NCBI GenBank assembly: GCA_028279365.1
Contig: JANQNX010000013.1
Coordinates: 248,001-312,000 of the forward strand
From: Gammaproteobacteria bacterium
Lineage (GTDB): Bacteria > Pseudomonadota > Gammaproteobacteria > Eutrophobiales > Eutrophobiaceae
Direction: 5' to 3'
DNA length: 64,000 nucleotides
Part shown: positions 14,801-22,434 of the stretch, piece by piece
How positions within the stretch are numbered: position 1 is the stretch's first letter
Layout: every line of letters starts with the position of its first letter
Position numbers and translations under genes: made by a program
Notes under the pieces: model-generated
The model's database searches: none
Told to the model about the DNA's origin: nothing
Seen by the model: the letters and a program-made list of their open reading frames with translations, nothing else

Positions 14801-15362
14801 TGGTATGTTTAATCCGGTTTTCCGTCTCCCTGCGCCGCTCACGATATTTTGAAATACCGGCTGCCTCTTCAATATAGACACGTAGTTCTTCGGGCTTCGC
14901 TTCAATCAGGCGGGATATCATGCCTTGTTCGATAATGGAATAACTTCGAGGACCCAGACCGGTACCAAGAAAAATGGCAGTGATGTCTCGTCGACGACAG
15001 CGAGTGCCGTTTAATGAATAGGTTGAGACGCCATCGCGATTGATTTGCCGTTTGATGGAAATTTCATTGTAACTGGCATATTGACCACCGAGTTTCTTCT
15101 CGGTGTTATCAAATACCAGTTCAACTGAAGCTTGTCCTACCGGTTGTCTTGCAGATGAACCACTGAATATGACATCGGTTAATGATTCACCACGCAGGTG
15201 TTTGGCCGAGCTTTCACCCATCACCCAGGTGACGGCATCGATGATATTTGATTTGCCACATCCATTCGGTCCCACGATGCCTACCAGGCTTCCTGGGACG
15301 ATGAGATTGGTCGGATCAACGAAAGATTTAAAACCGGAAAGTTTTATGTTGCATAAACGCAT
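11853..15362 (-). CDS. smc: Chromosome segregation protein SMC
   Basis: ABC-type ATPase that organises and segregates chromosomes. About 1169 aa from the chosen start. The Walker A GPNGCGKSN has its lysine at residue 37. Long Gln/Glu-rich coiled coils flank a hinge (about 510-660). The C-terminal head carries the signature LLSGGEKALTAVAL and the Walker B FCILDEVDAPLDD. I chose the ATG at 15362 because the family begins with MRL-NIKLSGFKSFVDP; an in-frame start at 15404 would add 14 non-conserved residues. No mukBEF is present in the window. Confidence 0.96.
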   Translation of the reverse strand: MRLCNIKLSGFKSFVDPTNLIVPGSLVGIVGPNGCGKSNIIDAVTWVMGESSAKHLRGESLTDVIFSGSSARQPVGQASVELVFDNTEKKLGGQYASYNEISIKRQINRDGVSTYSLNGTRCRRRDITAIFLGTGLGPRSYSIIEQGMISRLIEAKPEELRVYIEEAAGISKYRERRRETENRIKHTKENIERLNDIRDELEKQLNHLQRQAKAAERYKELKKEERQLTAELLAINWRDLNKEMTSLKEQSREKENTLEASVAKVRELEAEIEKQRETLSEANQLFNDRQSDFYKVGSDISQYEQQLQHTREKITAIEEELQKAQHNYEQSEQQHKQDKADYEKLLSEMKTLEPQLDGSRTESNRAYELLNQSEEAMQVWQSEWDSFNESFTEFSRQEQVDRTRFEHLQTGIEDLKERRYNLQSENNAYQNDDSSEKIPQLEQSLRETEQQLQVIENEYTNNQQQLKTSREQIRVLSEKLNKLRHDSQSIKGELTSLETTQRSIIDEDQELSAWLSANDMEDMKRLSQLITIEDEWAHALETVTKTHLHDFCTDELQVKLEKMAEAPGKFGLISTTDKSINAATKSWPRLLDFVTSEVSIPSLLNTIYVADSLDNALKMLPELPESHSIVTKQGVWLSHHWALVNHSSAAVDTVIAREQEISSLKSRMQQSEQELQSLEQQYQQAESELETIEKNLANNQSSISSKQQLITELKTELASLIAEDELRTNRSQQILDELDSLDQQEQKDKQEMETISDRLGHVEQDKQRFLQQRQELSETRERHRQSLADAKTRWQSTHEESHGIALQLESFSSKKASYEQAFKRNEFQLEHLNKRISELQQQLSLTEQPVKTLQKHIESALELKLVAEKNLADARTSVQTIEQRMRELEQQRQQQEQGLESLRASLEKARINVNSCQVRLETVLEQLNAHEQKPEAILEQLSDEDANQQDWNEKLEAIARKVQRLGPINLAAIDEYTQNAERKTYLDSQHKDLIEALTTLENAIRKIDKETRTRFKETFDELNTNIKDMFPRLFGGGHAYLELTGDDLLQTGVAIMARPPGKKNSNIHLLSGGEKALTAVALVFAIFKLNPAPFCILDEVDAPLDDTNVGRFSQLVKSMSDEVQFIFITHNKITMEIAQQLMGVTMHEAGVSRLVSVDVDEAAKMAATA

Positions 15363-15558
15363 GGAGCGATACAATACTAAAGTTATGCATGCCTGTCCAA
15401 ACAAAAAAATATTCTATATTTAACATTAAATAAATATAATAAATAATTGATTTATATATAAATATAATTATTAACAAAGTAAGCAAACCATACTTACAAA
15501 TTACGCTGAAATCAGTATGATGTGCGTCTTTAATTTAGCTATGTTTACGAGATAAACC

Positions 15559-15948
15559 ATGTCAGAACAGCCGAAAAATCACCTGGATACTTTCCCTAAT
15601 CCCAGTCCAAAACGTGACTTTACCATCCGCATAGATATTCCTGAGTTCACCTGTTTATGTCCTAAAACCGGTCAACCTGATTTTGCTGTTTTAAAGTTGG
15701 AATACGTTCCTGATGAGCGTTGCGTGGAATTAAAATCGTTAAAACTTTACATCGCCGCTTATCGGGACCTGGGGGCATTCCATGAAGCCGTGACGAATAC
15801 GATTCTGGATGACCTGGTAGCGTTAACTGCGCCGCGTTTTATGCGTTTGACCGGTGAATTCAATGTTCGCGGTGGCATTTACACTACCGTTATTGCAGAG
15901 CATATGCAGACTGACTGGCAACCCCCTGTCAACGTTACGTTGCCTTAA
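15559..15948 (+). CDS. queF: NADPH-dependent 7-cyano-7-deazaguanine reductase QueF (short form)
   Basis: Reduces preQ0 to preQ1 in queuosine tRNA modification. 129 aa, the single-domain (YkvM-like) form rather than the long Escherichia type. The catalytic cysteine is C34 in [11 protein letters not shown], and the substrate/NADPH motif is [20 protein letters not shown] (about 54-73). It is followed after five bases by cysZ, so the two are probably cotranscribed. The upstream gap is AT-rich; no preQ1 riboswitch was recognised in it. Confidence 0.95.
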   Translation: MSEQPKNHLDTFPNPSPKRDFTIRIDIPEFTCLCPKTGQPDFAVLKLEYVPDERCVELKSLKLYIAAYRDLGAFHEAVTNTILDDLVALTAPRFMRLTGEFNVRGGIYTTVIAEHMQTDWQPPVNVTLP

Positions 15949-15953
15949 TACTG

Positions 15954-16700
15954 ATGACTCAGTTCAAAGCTGGCTTTCAATACCTGCTTGGCGGCTTTAA
16001 ATTAATCGGCAAAGCAGGCATAAGGCTTTACGTACTTATCCCGTTATTGATTAATTCGTTGCTATTTACCGCTGTCATTGCTTATGGCGCCAATTTAATC
16101 AACGATTTGATCAATTATCTGGTGTCTCAATGGGCCTGGTTGGAATGGGTAAAATGGCTCATATGGCCTCTGTTTGTACTGGTTTCGCTGACCATTGTGT
16201 TCTTCTGCTTCTCTGTTGTCGCCAATCTTATAGGCGCACCGTTTAATGGTTTTTTATCGGAAGCAGTCGAACGTCATCTGTCAGAAACCAATGAAATCGA
16301 TAAACCCAGTAAAACATTACTTGAAGAGATAACGCTGGCGTTTAAGACCGAGTTTCAAAAATTTCTCTATTTTGCCGTACGTGCATTACCGTTACTGCTG
16401 CTGTTCGTTATTCCAGGCATTCAGCTTGGCGCACCAATGGTCTGGTTCTTATTCAGTGCCTGGATGTTAACGTTGGAGTACACGGAATACCCGATGTCAA
16501 ATCATGGTATTCATTTCAGCCAGCAACGCCGAACCTTATTCGCCAATAAACAGCTTGCTTTTGGTTTTGGCCTTGCTGCCATGCTATTGACCTTAATCCC
16601 GGTGATTAATTTCTTTGTCATGCCGGTCGCTGTTGCAGGTGCAACCAGGATGTATTACGAGCAAAACCAACTGCATGGTGAGGATGGTGGTAAATCATAA
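15954..16700 (+). CDS. cysZ: CysZ-like inner-membrane sulfate transporter (EI24/DUF540)
   Basis: Family of membrane proteins linked to sulfate uptake for cysteine synthesis. 248 aa. Hydrophobic segments lie near residues 22-45, 58-90 and 138-172, plus one near 200-228. The N-terminal FKAGFQYLLGGFKLI and the mid-protein GAPFNGFLSEAVE motif match CysZ. It is coupled to queF by a five-base gap. Transport of sulfate is known for the Escherichia relative; here it is inferred. Confidence 0.88.
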   Translation: MTQFKAGFQYLLGGFKLIGKAGIRLYVLIPLLINSLLFTAVIAYGANLINDLINYLVSQWAWLEWVKWLIWPLFVLVSLTIVFFCFSVVANLIGAPFNGFLSEAVERHLSETNEIDKPSKTLLEEITLAFKTEFQKFLYFAVRALPLLLLFVIPGIQLGAPMVWFLFSAWMLTLEYTEYPMSNHGIHFSQQRRTLFANKQLAFGFGLAAMLLTLIPVINFFVMPVAVAGATRMYYEQNQLHGEDGGKS

Positions 16701-16730
16701 TTGCCTAAAAGAAAGCTTTTGTAGTATAAA
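16701..16730 (+). promoter_or_regulatory. Putative sigma-70 promoter for dksA
   Basis: TTGCCT (16701-16706), an 18-base spacer and TATAAA (16725-16730) precede dksA by 34 bases. The spacer holds a small inverted repeat, AAAAG-aaag-CTTTT. A ribosome site GGAG lies about 8 bases before the ATG. The assignment is by consensus only. Confidence 0.5.
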
Positions 16731-16764
16731 TAGCGCCCTCATTTCAGACGGGCGGAGATAGGCT

Positions 16765-17499
16765 ATGGCTGCCAAGAAAAAAACAGCGAAAAAGAAAACA
16801 GCCAAGAAAAAAGTGGCGAAGAAGGCTGCGCCCAAAAAAACCAAGGCAAAAAAGAAAGTCGCCAAGAAAAAAGTCGCGAAAAAGAAAACGGCTAAAAAGA
16901 AAGCCGCCAAGAAAAAAGTTACTAAAAAGAAAACGACGAAAAAGAAAGTCGCCAAGAAAAAAGTCGCGAAAAAGAAAACGGCTAAACCCGCAACTAACAA
17001 GAAAAAAAGTAAAAGCATGTCAGCAGTTCCAAAAAAGAAAACGATAAAGAAAAAAGCCTCGAAAAAAGATGCACAAAAACCCATCGCGCCTTACCAGGAG
17101 AAAAAGGGCGAAGAATATATGAGTACTGAACAACTTGAGCACTTCAAACAGATTCTGCTTAATTGGAAAATGGATTTAATGAAAGAAGTAGACCGAACAG
17201 TTCATCACATGAAAGAGGATGCATCGAACTTTGCCGACCCTTCAGATCGAGCCACGCAAGAAGAGGAATTTGGGCTTGAGTTAAGAACAAGAGACCGCGA
17301 ACGAAAGTTATTAAGGAAAATTAATGCGGCATTATTGCGCGTCGAAGACGGTAGCTATGGCTATTGTGAGGAAACCGGCGAAGAAATTGGCATACGCAGA
17401 TTAGAAGCCCGACCGGTTGCGACACTATGTTTGGAAGCGCAGCAAAGACGCGAATTGGCAAAGAAACAATATCGCGACAGAGAGGATCGCGACAGATAG
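16765..17499 (+). CDS. dksA: RNA polymerase-binding factor DksA with a long lysine-rich N-terminal tail
   Basis: Secondary-channel regulator that works with ppGpp at RNA polymerase. 244 aa, versus about 150 for Escherichia DksA. Residues 1-108 are a histone-H1-like tail of xAKKK pentapeptides; by my count 55 of 108 are Lys. The DksA body starts at PYQEKKGEEYM (109-119). The coiled-coil tip DPSDRA keeps D158, D161 and A163. The zinc-finger positions read C201, T204, C222, A225, so only two of four Cys remain, as in the zinc-independent DksA2-type proteins. gluQ follows, the usual DksA neighbour. An internal ATG at residue 119 could give a tail-less form. Confidence 0.9.
   Translation: MAAKKKTAKKKTAKKKVAKKAAPKKTKAKKKVAKKKVAKKKTAKKKAAKKKVTKKKTTKKKVAKKKVAKKKTAKPATNKKKSKSMSAVPKKKTIKKKASKKDAQKPIAPYQEKKGEEYMSTEQLEHFKQILLNWKMDLMKEVDRTVHHMKEDASNFADPSDRATQEEEFGLELRTRDRERKLLRKINAALLRVEDGSYGYCEETGEEIGIRRLEARPVATLCLEAQQRRELAKKQYRDREDRDR
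16848..16986 (+). repeat. 48-bp direct repeat inside the lysine-rich tail of dksA
   Basis: A 48-base stretch at 16849-16896 recurs exactly at 16939-16986, a period of 90 bases or 30 codons. It encodes part of the xAKKK array. The surrounding tail DNA is built from imperfect 15-base units. In-frame duplication by slippage or unequal exchange would explain it, and tail length may vary between strains. Confidence 0.8.
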
Positions 17500-17550
17500 A
17501 TTAATAACACCCTATCCTCTGCATATCGATTGTAAATTACTACTTTGCTC

Positions 17551-18420
17551 ATGAGTTATCGTGGGCGTTTTGCACCATCCCCAACTGGCCCGCTTCACTT
17601 TGGCTCTATCGTCGCTGCCTTAGCCAGCTACCTTCAAGCACGTCATCATCAAGGTCAATGGTTAATTCGTATAGAGGACATTGATACACCTCGAGTTCAA
17701 GATGGCGCGGAAACAACCATACTGTCTCAACTGGAACAGCTTGGACTCAAATCCGACAGTGATATTAGCCGACAATCTGATTGTTTAGCATATTATCAAC
17801 ATGCACTGGATGCGCTTATCGAAGATGACATGCTCTATGCATGTCGATGTTCACGAAAGAAGGTAGGCGCTGGGCCTTATCCTGGCTATTGTCGCGAGGC
17901 AAAGCATCGTTACGAACAAAACACATCAATTCGATTAAAAGTCAGTCCGGAACCGATAGTCTTTCAGGATAAAGTACAACAACTGTTCTCACAGTCTTTA
18001 GAACAAGACGTGGGCGACTTTATTGTCAAACGATCGGATGGCTTGTTTGCTTATCATTTAGCCGTTGTCGTTGACGATGTCAGACATGGCATAACCGAGA
18101 TCGTACGCGGTGCCGATTTGCTGGATTCAACACCAAGGCAAATATATCTGCAGCAGTGTCTATCTCTCTCGACGCCAGAATATATTCATATACCGGTTGC
18201 GACTGATAAAACGGGAAGGAAACTCAGCAAATCCGATCAAGATGATATTGCAATAAACCATCGTCCTGTCGAAATATTACTATTTGCTTTAAGGTTTTTA
18301 GGTCAGGATTTACCGCCTCAAATGTTGAGAGGCAATCCTGAAAGCGTCTTAAGTTGGGCAATCGAGCATTGGGATATTGAATCCGTTCCCAAACAAACAT
18401 CACAACACATACAGGCTTAA
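17551..18420 (+). CDS. gluQ: Glutamyl-queuosine tRNA(Asp) synthetase
   Basis: Truncated glutamyl-tRNA-synthetase paralogue that attaches glutamate to queuosine in the anticodon loop of tRNA(Asp). About 289 aa, without an anticodon-binding domain, as expected. The signature RFAPSPTGPLHFGS is near the N terminus, zinc-ligand candidates are CRCSRKK and YPGYCR (about 99-115), and the KMSKS-like motif is KLSKSDQ. I chose the ATG at 17551; an in-frame TTG lies two codons upstream. The stop codon overlaps that of the convergent DAHP synthase. queF, another queuosine gene, lies at 15559. Confidence 0.94.
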   Translation: MSYRGRFAPSPTGPLHFGSIVAALASYLQARHHQGQWLIRIEDIDTPRVQDGAETTILSQLEQLGLKSDSDISRQSDCLAYYQHALDALIEDDMLYACRCSRKKVGAGPYPGYCREAKHRYEQNTSIRLKVSPEPIVFQDKVQQLFSQSLEQDVGDFIVKRSDGLFAYHLAVVVDDVRHGITEIVRGADLLDSTPRQIYLQQCLSLSTPEYIHIPVATDKTGRKLSKSDQDDIAINHRPVEILLFALRFLGQDLPPQMLRGNPESVLSWAIEHWDIESVPKQTSQHIQA

Positions 18421-19535
18421 TTACTATCGTATTTTTCTGCTAACTTGACGCGTTCCAAAAATGTGTTTCTGGCAATCGTCAGATCTTCTATCAACCATGC
18501 CAGCTCATTCATTTCCAAAGCCTGTGGTCCATCCACTAATGCTTTTTCGGGTGCTGGATGAAAATCCGCTAACACCATATTTGCACCTGCCAGTACGCCC
18601 TGCGCCGCGACATGCATCACGTCCAGTATTCCTTCCGGCCCCCGCTCTCTTGAACCGACAGAATGCGATGGATCAACGCAAACCGGCATGTGAGTCAGAC
18701 GTCTTACCACCGGCACATGGGAAAAGTCGACCAGATTACGATGTGGATCACCCATATTCGTCTTCATCCCACGCAGGCAAAATACAACGTTATGATTGCC
18801 TTCACTAGCCAGATATTCTGCTGCATTCAAGGATTCTTCGAGCGTAATGCCAAAGCCACGTTTAATTAACACGGGAAATCGTCTTTGTCTGCCGACCGAC
18901 TTCAGCAATTCAAAGTTCTGCGTATTGCGTGTACCAATCTGCAGCATGACGCCGGTGGGATTACCTGCGTTTTCCAGCGCATCATCAATTTCCTGAATAT
19001 GCACATCATGAGTTATCTCCATGGCAATCACCTTGATGCCATATTTACCAGCAAGTTCAAATACATAAGGCAGGCAATCTTTACCATAGCCCTGAAAAGA
19101 ATAAGGATTGGTCCTGGGTTTATAAGCCCCCATGCGAGTGCAATTGAGTCCTAACTCAGACACAGAGCGCATCATGATTTCGGCATGCTGTTTGGTATCA
19201 ACCGCACACAGTCCGGCAAATAAATGGAATTCATCCTGGCCGAAGCGTACACCGTTATAATCGAAATAGTTTTCTCTGACGTCGTCATTGTGACGACCTA
19301 GCACCCGATATTCTCTTGATACTCGAAATACTCGTTCAACTACAGGAAAATTGTGAATATCTTCCGGATCTATAGAAATGGTATCGCCAACAAGATAAAA
19401 CTCAGTCAGACGCTGTTGCTGCCCTATTTCTTCATGCATGCGCACGGCGATATCAGGCAAATTTTCCAGGTGATTGACGAAACGCTTGAACTCATTACTG
19501 GTCTTATCAGTATCAGGTTTCAGTATTACAATCAT
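18417..19535 (-). CDS. 3-deoxy-7-phosphoheptulonate (DAHP) synthase, class I-beta type
   Basis: Condenses phosphoenolpyruvate with erythrose 4-phosphate, the entry step of aromatic amino acid synthesis. 372 aa. A ferredoxin-like N-terminal region of about 100 residues precedes the TIM barrel, as in the AroA-I-beta/Bacillus-Thermotoga type rather than the Escherichia AroFGH type. Barrel motifs include FAGLCAVDT, GAYKPRTNPYSFQGYG, PVLIKRGFG and VDPSHSVGSRE. It stands alone, convergent with gluQ, and the stop codons overlap (18417-18420). The short N-terminal domain may mediate allostery, but that is inference. Confidence 0.88.
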   Translation of the reverse strand: MIVILKPDTDKTSNEFKRFVNHLENLPDIAVRMHEEIGQQQRLTEFYLVGDTISIDPEDIHNFPVVERVFRVSREYRVLGRHNDDVRENYFDYNGVRFGQDEFHLFAGLCAVDTKQHAEIMMRSVSELGLNCTRMGAYKPRTNPYSFQGYGKDCLPYVFELAGKYGIKVIAMEITHDVHIQEIDDALENAGNPTGVMLQIGTRNTQNFELLKSVGRQRRFPVLIKRGFGITLEESLNAAEYLASEGNHNVVFCLRGMKTNMGDPHRNLVDFSHVPVVRRLTHMPVCVDPSHSVGSRERGPEGILDVMHVAAQGVLAGANMVLADFHPAPEKALVDGPQALEMNELAWLIEDLTIARNTFLERVKLAEKYDSN

Positions 19536-19579
19536 TTTTCTGCCCGTAGTTTTATTATTTTTTGTATCATCATCACATA

Positions 19580-20254
19580 ATGATTAAAGCAAATAAGATA
19601 CCAGGATTTATCGCCCAAACCGTACTATTTTCAGTCTTTCTCTCATTCTCAAGCATTGTGAGTAGTGTGGATAAAATCACTATCAATGGCTTATTTCAAA
19701 ATAAGGCCATTGTCACAATAGATGGAAAACAGCGCGTGTTAAAGCAAGGCAAACCCAGCCCAGAGGGGGTATTGCTGATTGAATCTGACAGTGAAAAAGC
19801 GGTCATCGAGATAGATGGTAAGCGCGACACCTACAAACTTGGTACCCAGATCGGCAGTCGTTTTTCCAAACCCACATCAGGTAAATCGATCCTGATTGCG
19901 CCGGATCCGGGCGGTATGTACTCTATTAGTGGGTCAATAAATGGCGGCAATGTTGAGTTTGTTGTCGACACCGGTGCCAGTGCCGTTTCGATGAATAGTA
20001 ACGTCGCAAAACGTCTGGGCATTGATTATAAATTAATTGGCGAGGAAGGCATCAGCTATACCGCTTCCGGCAAAGATAAAATCTATATCGTCAATTTGAA
20101 GCGAGTCAGAATCGGGGAAATTGAGTTAAGAAACGTTGAAGGTGTCGTCCATGATGGCGATTTCCCGGTTATTACCTTACTGGGTATGTCATTCCTCGGG
20201 AAACTGGACATGAAACGCGAAGGACAGCTACTGGAATTAAAGAAAAAATACTAA
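19580..20254 (+). CDS. Retropepsin-like clan AA aspartic protease (secreted or membrane-anchored)
   Basis: About 224 aa. The N terminus has a hydrophobic signal-like segment (IAQTVLFSVFLSFSSIVSS, about residues 10-28). A middle region resembles a small beta domain (ITINGLFQNKAIVTIDGK). The C-terminal half is a single retropepsin-like domain with the catalytic motif VVDTGASAVSM and the closing TLLGMSFLGKLDM, as in the TIGR02281-type family. One catalytic Asp per chain means it must act as a dimer. The start is set at the ATG 19580; an in-frame TTG at 19562 is possible. The substrate is unknown. The 3' end overlaps the convergent adenosyltransferase gene by four bases. Confidence 0.85.
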   Translation: MIKANKIPGFIAQTVLFSVFLSFSSIVSSVDKITINGLFQNKAIVTIDGKQRVLKQGKPSPEGVLLIESDSEKAVIEIDGKRDTYKLGTQIGSRFSKPTSGKSILIAPDPGGMYSISGSINGGNVEFVVDTGASAVSMNSNVAKRLGIDYKLIGEEGISYTASGKDKIYIVNLKRVRIGEIELRNVEGVVHDGDFPVITLLGMSFLGKLDMKREGQLLELKKKY

Positions 20255-20811
20255 ACCGATTTTTTCAATCTTTCGCTATCCCAGAAAATCTCTTTGCCGT
20301 CTTTTAAGTGATTTAATGAACGCGCCATGACGAACAATAGATCAGAGAGTCGGTTAATATAACGCAAGGTCTCCGGGTTCACATATTCAGTTTGACCAAG
20401 CTTGACCATATGTCTCTCGCAGCGTCGACAAACGGTTCTTGCCATATGACATATCGAGGCAGGCAAGGAACCCCCAGGTAAAATAAATTCCTTTAATGGA
20501 GGCAAGTCTTCGTTATACACATCAATTAATTCTTCCAGCCGCTCTGTACATTCTGGAGATATCGATGCGTTTCCGGGGATAGCCAGTTCACCGCCAATAT
20601 CAAATAAGCGATGTTGAATATTTCTTAAATAGCCGGACACATCGGAAGGAATACCTGCTGCCTCTAATACACCCAATACGCTGTTCAGCTCATCGACCTC
20701 GCCCATCACATCAACGCGCAAACCGGATTTATCCACTCGATCACCATTTGCCAAGCCGGTTTGTCCATCGTCACCGGTTTTCGTGTAAATTTTTGTCAGT
20801 CTATTACTCAT
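20251..20811 (-). CDS. pduO: PduO-type ATP:cob(I)alamin adenosyltransferase
   Basis: Transfers the adenosyl group of ATP to cob(I)alamin, giving coenzyme B12. About 186 aa. The family signature KIYTKTGDDGQTGL is near residues 6-19, with VDELNSVLG following, and the C-terminal ARTVCRRCER plus NRLSDLLFVMAR helices. I chose the ATG at 20811; a TTG four codons upstream also fits. It is the last gene of the riboswitch-controlled B12 operon, 13 bases after the BtuF-like gene. No adenosylcobalamin-dependent enzyme is visible in the window, so its client enzyme lies elsewhere. Confidence 0.93.
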   Translation of the reverse strand: MSNRLTKIYTKTGDDGQTGLANGDRVDKSGLRVDVMGEVDELNSVLGVLEAAGIPSDVSGYLRNIQHRLFDIGGELAIPGNASISPECTERLEELIDVYNEDLPPLKEFILPGGSLPASICHMARTVCRRCERHMVKLGQTEYVNPETLRYINRLSDLLFVMARSLNHLKDGKEIFWDSERLKKSV

Positions 20812-20824
20812 TTTTGTACTCAAT

Positions 20825-21751
20825 TTAATTAGCAGTAAATTTTATTATCGGCGATAAATTCTCAGGTAATTTATGTATCGTTGGATGAAAGGCATGCGCC
20901 ATCAATTCCAGCCCTTCGACCAATCTTGGGCCCGGTCGGCTGAAATAAGCATTGCCGTCAGTGATGAAAACATTATTTTCCCTGACGGCTTTTAATTCGG
21001 TCCATCCTTTCCTTTCTATTAGGAAATTCATGTCTTCCAGATTTCTGTCTGTATCAAAGCCGCAACAAGCGATAAAGAGAATGTCCGGATCGGATTCAAC
21101 AATACTATCCCAGGTAATTTGAGAGGAAGGTTGATGTTTATTGCCAATAAGGTCGACACCGCCAGCATATTCTATCAATTCAGGTGTCCAATGCCCCGCA
21201 TTAAAAGGAGGATCGATCCATTCAAGAAAAATGACACCAGGTTTATCTTCATTAGTAATTTCTGTTTTTGTCGTCGTTTTGACAGACTCGACACGCTGCT
21301 TAAGTTGACTCACCGCATGTTCAGATTGATTGATATGATTCGTTTCTTTACCCACCAATAGCAGAGTGTCAAAGACATCCTGCAAGCTCATTGGCTCAAG
21401 ATTAACAATCTTTGCATTGGTATTTAATTCACAAACAGCGTCCGTTACTTCGGATGCGGCAACCGCACAAACCTCACATAAAGACTGTGTAACAATAACA
21501 TCAGGGCGCAGAGATTCCAGCACTTCAAAATCAAGATGATAGATTGCCTTTTCAGTCTGCAACTGCTGTTTAACCGCAATATCGATTTCAGCACTGCTTG
21601 CGTCTTTGGGGATCAAGCTTTTGGTTACGGGCGGCAAGTCTTTGACAAAATCAGGATAGTCACACTCATGACTGACCCCGACTAAATATTCACCCAGGCC
21701 TATTTCGCAGAGTATTTCTGTTGCACTGGGAAGTAATGAAACGATTCGCAT
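20825..21751 (-). CDS. BtuF-like cobalamin-binding protein without a signal peptide
   Basis: 308 aa with the periplasmic-binding-protein fold of BtuF/FhuD (COG0614). It opens RIVSLLPSATEILCEIGLG, contains RPDVIVTQSLCEVCAVAASEV and IFLEWIDPPFNAGHWTPEL, and closes YFSRPGPRLVEGLELMAHA. Unlike true BtuF it has no hydrophobic leader; the conserved fold begins at residue 1, so it is predicted to stay in the cytoplasm. It belongs to the five-gene B12 operon, but no btuC or btuD permease/ATPase genes accompany it. Cobalamin binding is supported by family and operon, not by a visible ligand residue. Confidence 0.85.
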   Translation of the reverse strand: MRIVSLLPSATEILCEIGLGEYLVGVSHECDYPDFVKDLPPVTKSLIPKDASSAEIDIAVKQQLQTEKAIYHLDFEVLESLRPDVIVTQSLCEVCAVAASEVTDAVCELNTNAKIVNLEPMSLQDVFDTLLLVGKETNHINQSEHAVSQLKQRVESVKTTTKTEITNEDKPGVIFLEWIDPPFNAGHWTPELIEYAGGVDLIGNKHQPSSQITWDSIVESDPDILFIACCGFDTDRNLEDMNFLIERKGWTELKAVRENNVFITDGNAYFSRPGPRLVEGLELMAHAFHPTIHKLPENLSPIIKFTAN

Positions 21752-21755
21752 TGTC

Positions 21756-22421
21756 TTATGTCGCCAACATGATATCAGTATATGAAAAGCCCTCTCTCAT
21801 TAACGATTCACCAACAGTAATAGCAATATCTGACTGAAACATCGGGCCAGCGTTGACAAAGGTATGAAACTCTCCATTTTCACCACAGGCATCGATATCC
21901 TCGTTAATGGAAGACAGGAAATGCGCATCAAATTTGCTGCCGGCAAAATCTGCCGATAGTTGCTTAGGATCAACACAAGTTAAATAGGCAGAGATGCCGC
22001 TTGCAATCATCTCATGTGCCAAAGCTTTTGTTGGAAGTCCCCAGATCGGGAATAAGGGCTGTAAGCCAGATCGTTTCATCAGCTCAATACGATACAAACG
22101 AATATCCTCCAGAAACAAATCGCCATAAGCAATATGTGTCACCTGATGTTCTGTTTTTAAGGTACTAAACATATTGAGAATCAGTCGTTCATAATCCTCG
22201 TTCGAACATGGCCAGGGAAGACCGACCTTAAACAACTTAAGACCGGCTGCTTTGGCTTGGGCATCCAACAATTCTTCTCTAACCGCATGCATCGCAACAC
22301 GATTAAACTCAGAGTTGATGGTCGTTAGCAAACCAACTAACTCAACGTTACTATCTTGTTGTAACTGATAGAGTGTCCAGGCAGAATCTTTGCCTGAACT
22401 CCAGGAAAGTACAGCTCGCAT
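21756..22421 (-). CDS. DUF71/COG2102 PP-loop ATPase, B12-salvage subgroup
   Basis: 221 aa. The PP-loop ATP-binding motif SWSSGKDSAWTLY lies at residues 6-18, as in diphthine-ammonia ligases. The family also has a bacterial subgroup that published comparative genomics ties to B12 salvage, probably amidation chemistry. The protein keeps AYGDLFLEDIRLYR and PLFPIWG, conserved in COG2102. Bacteria have no diphthamide, and the gene lies inside a cobalamin-riboswitch operon, four bases upstream of the BtuF-like gene. A role in processing an incoming cobamide is therefore the best inference; the exact reaction is unknown. Confidence 0.85.
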   Translation of the reverse strand: MRAVLSWSSGKDSAWTLYQLQQDSNVELVGLLTTINSEFNRVAMHAVREELLDAQAKAAGLKLFKVGLPWPCSNEDYERLILNMFSTLKTEHQVTHIAYGDLFLEDIRLYRIELMKRSGLQPLFPIWGLPTKALAHEMIASGISAYLTCVDPKQLSADFAGSKFDAHFLSSINEDIDACGENGEFHTFVNAGPMFQSDIAITVGESLMREGFSYTDIMLAT

Positions 22422-22434
22422 TACATACTAATAA

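Noticed and set aside
15363-15558. preQ1 riboswitch before queF
   Set aside because: The region is simply AT-rich. I could not find the preQ1 stem and A-rich tail pattern.
16695-17084. Minus-strand Phe-rich frame
   Set aside because: Antisense of the dksA lysine codons (AAA/AAG read as Phe/Leu); pure composition artefact.
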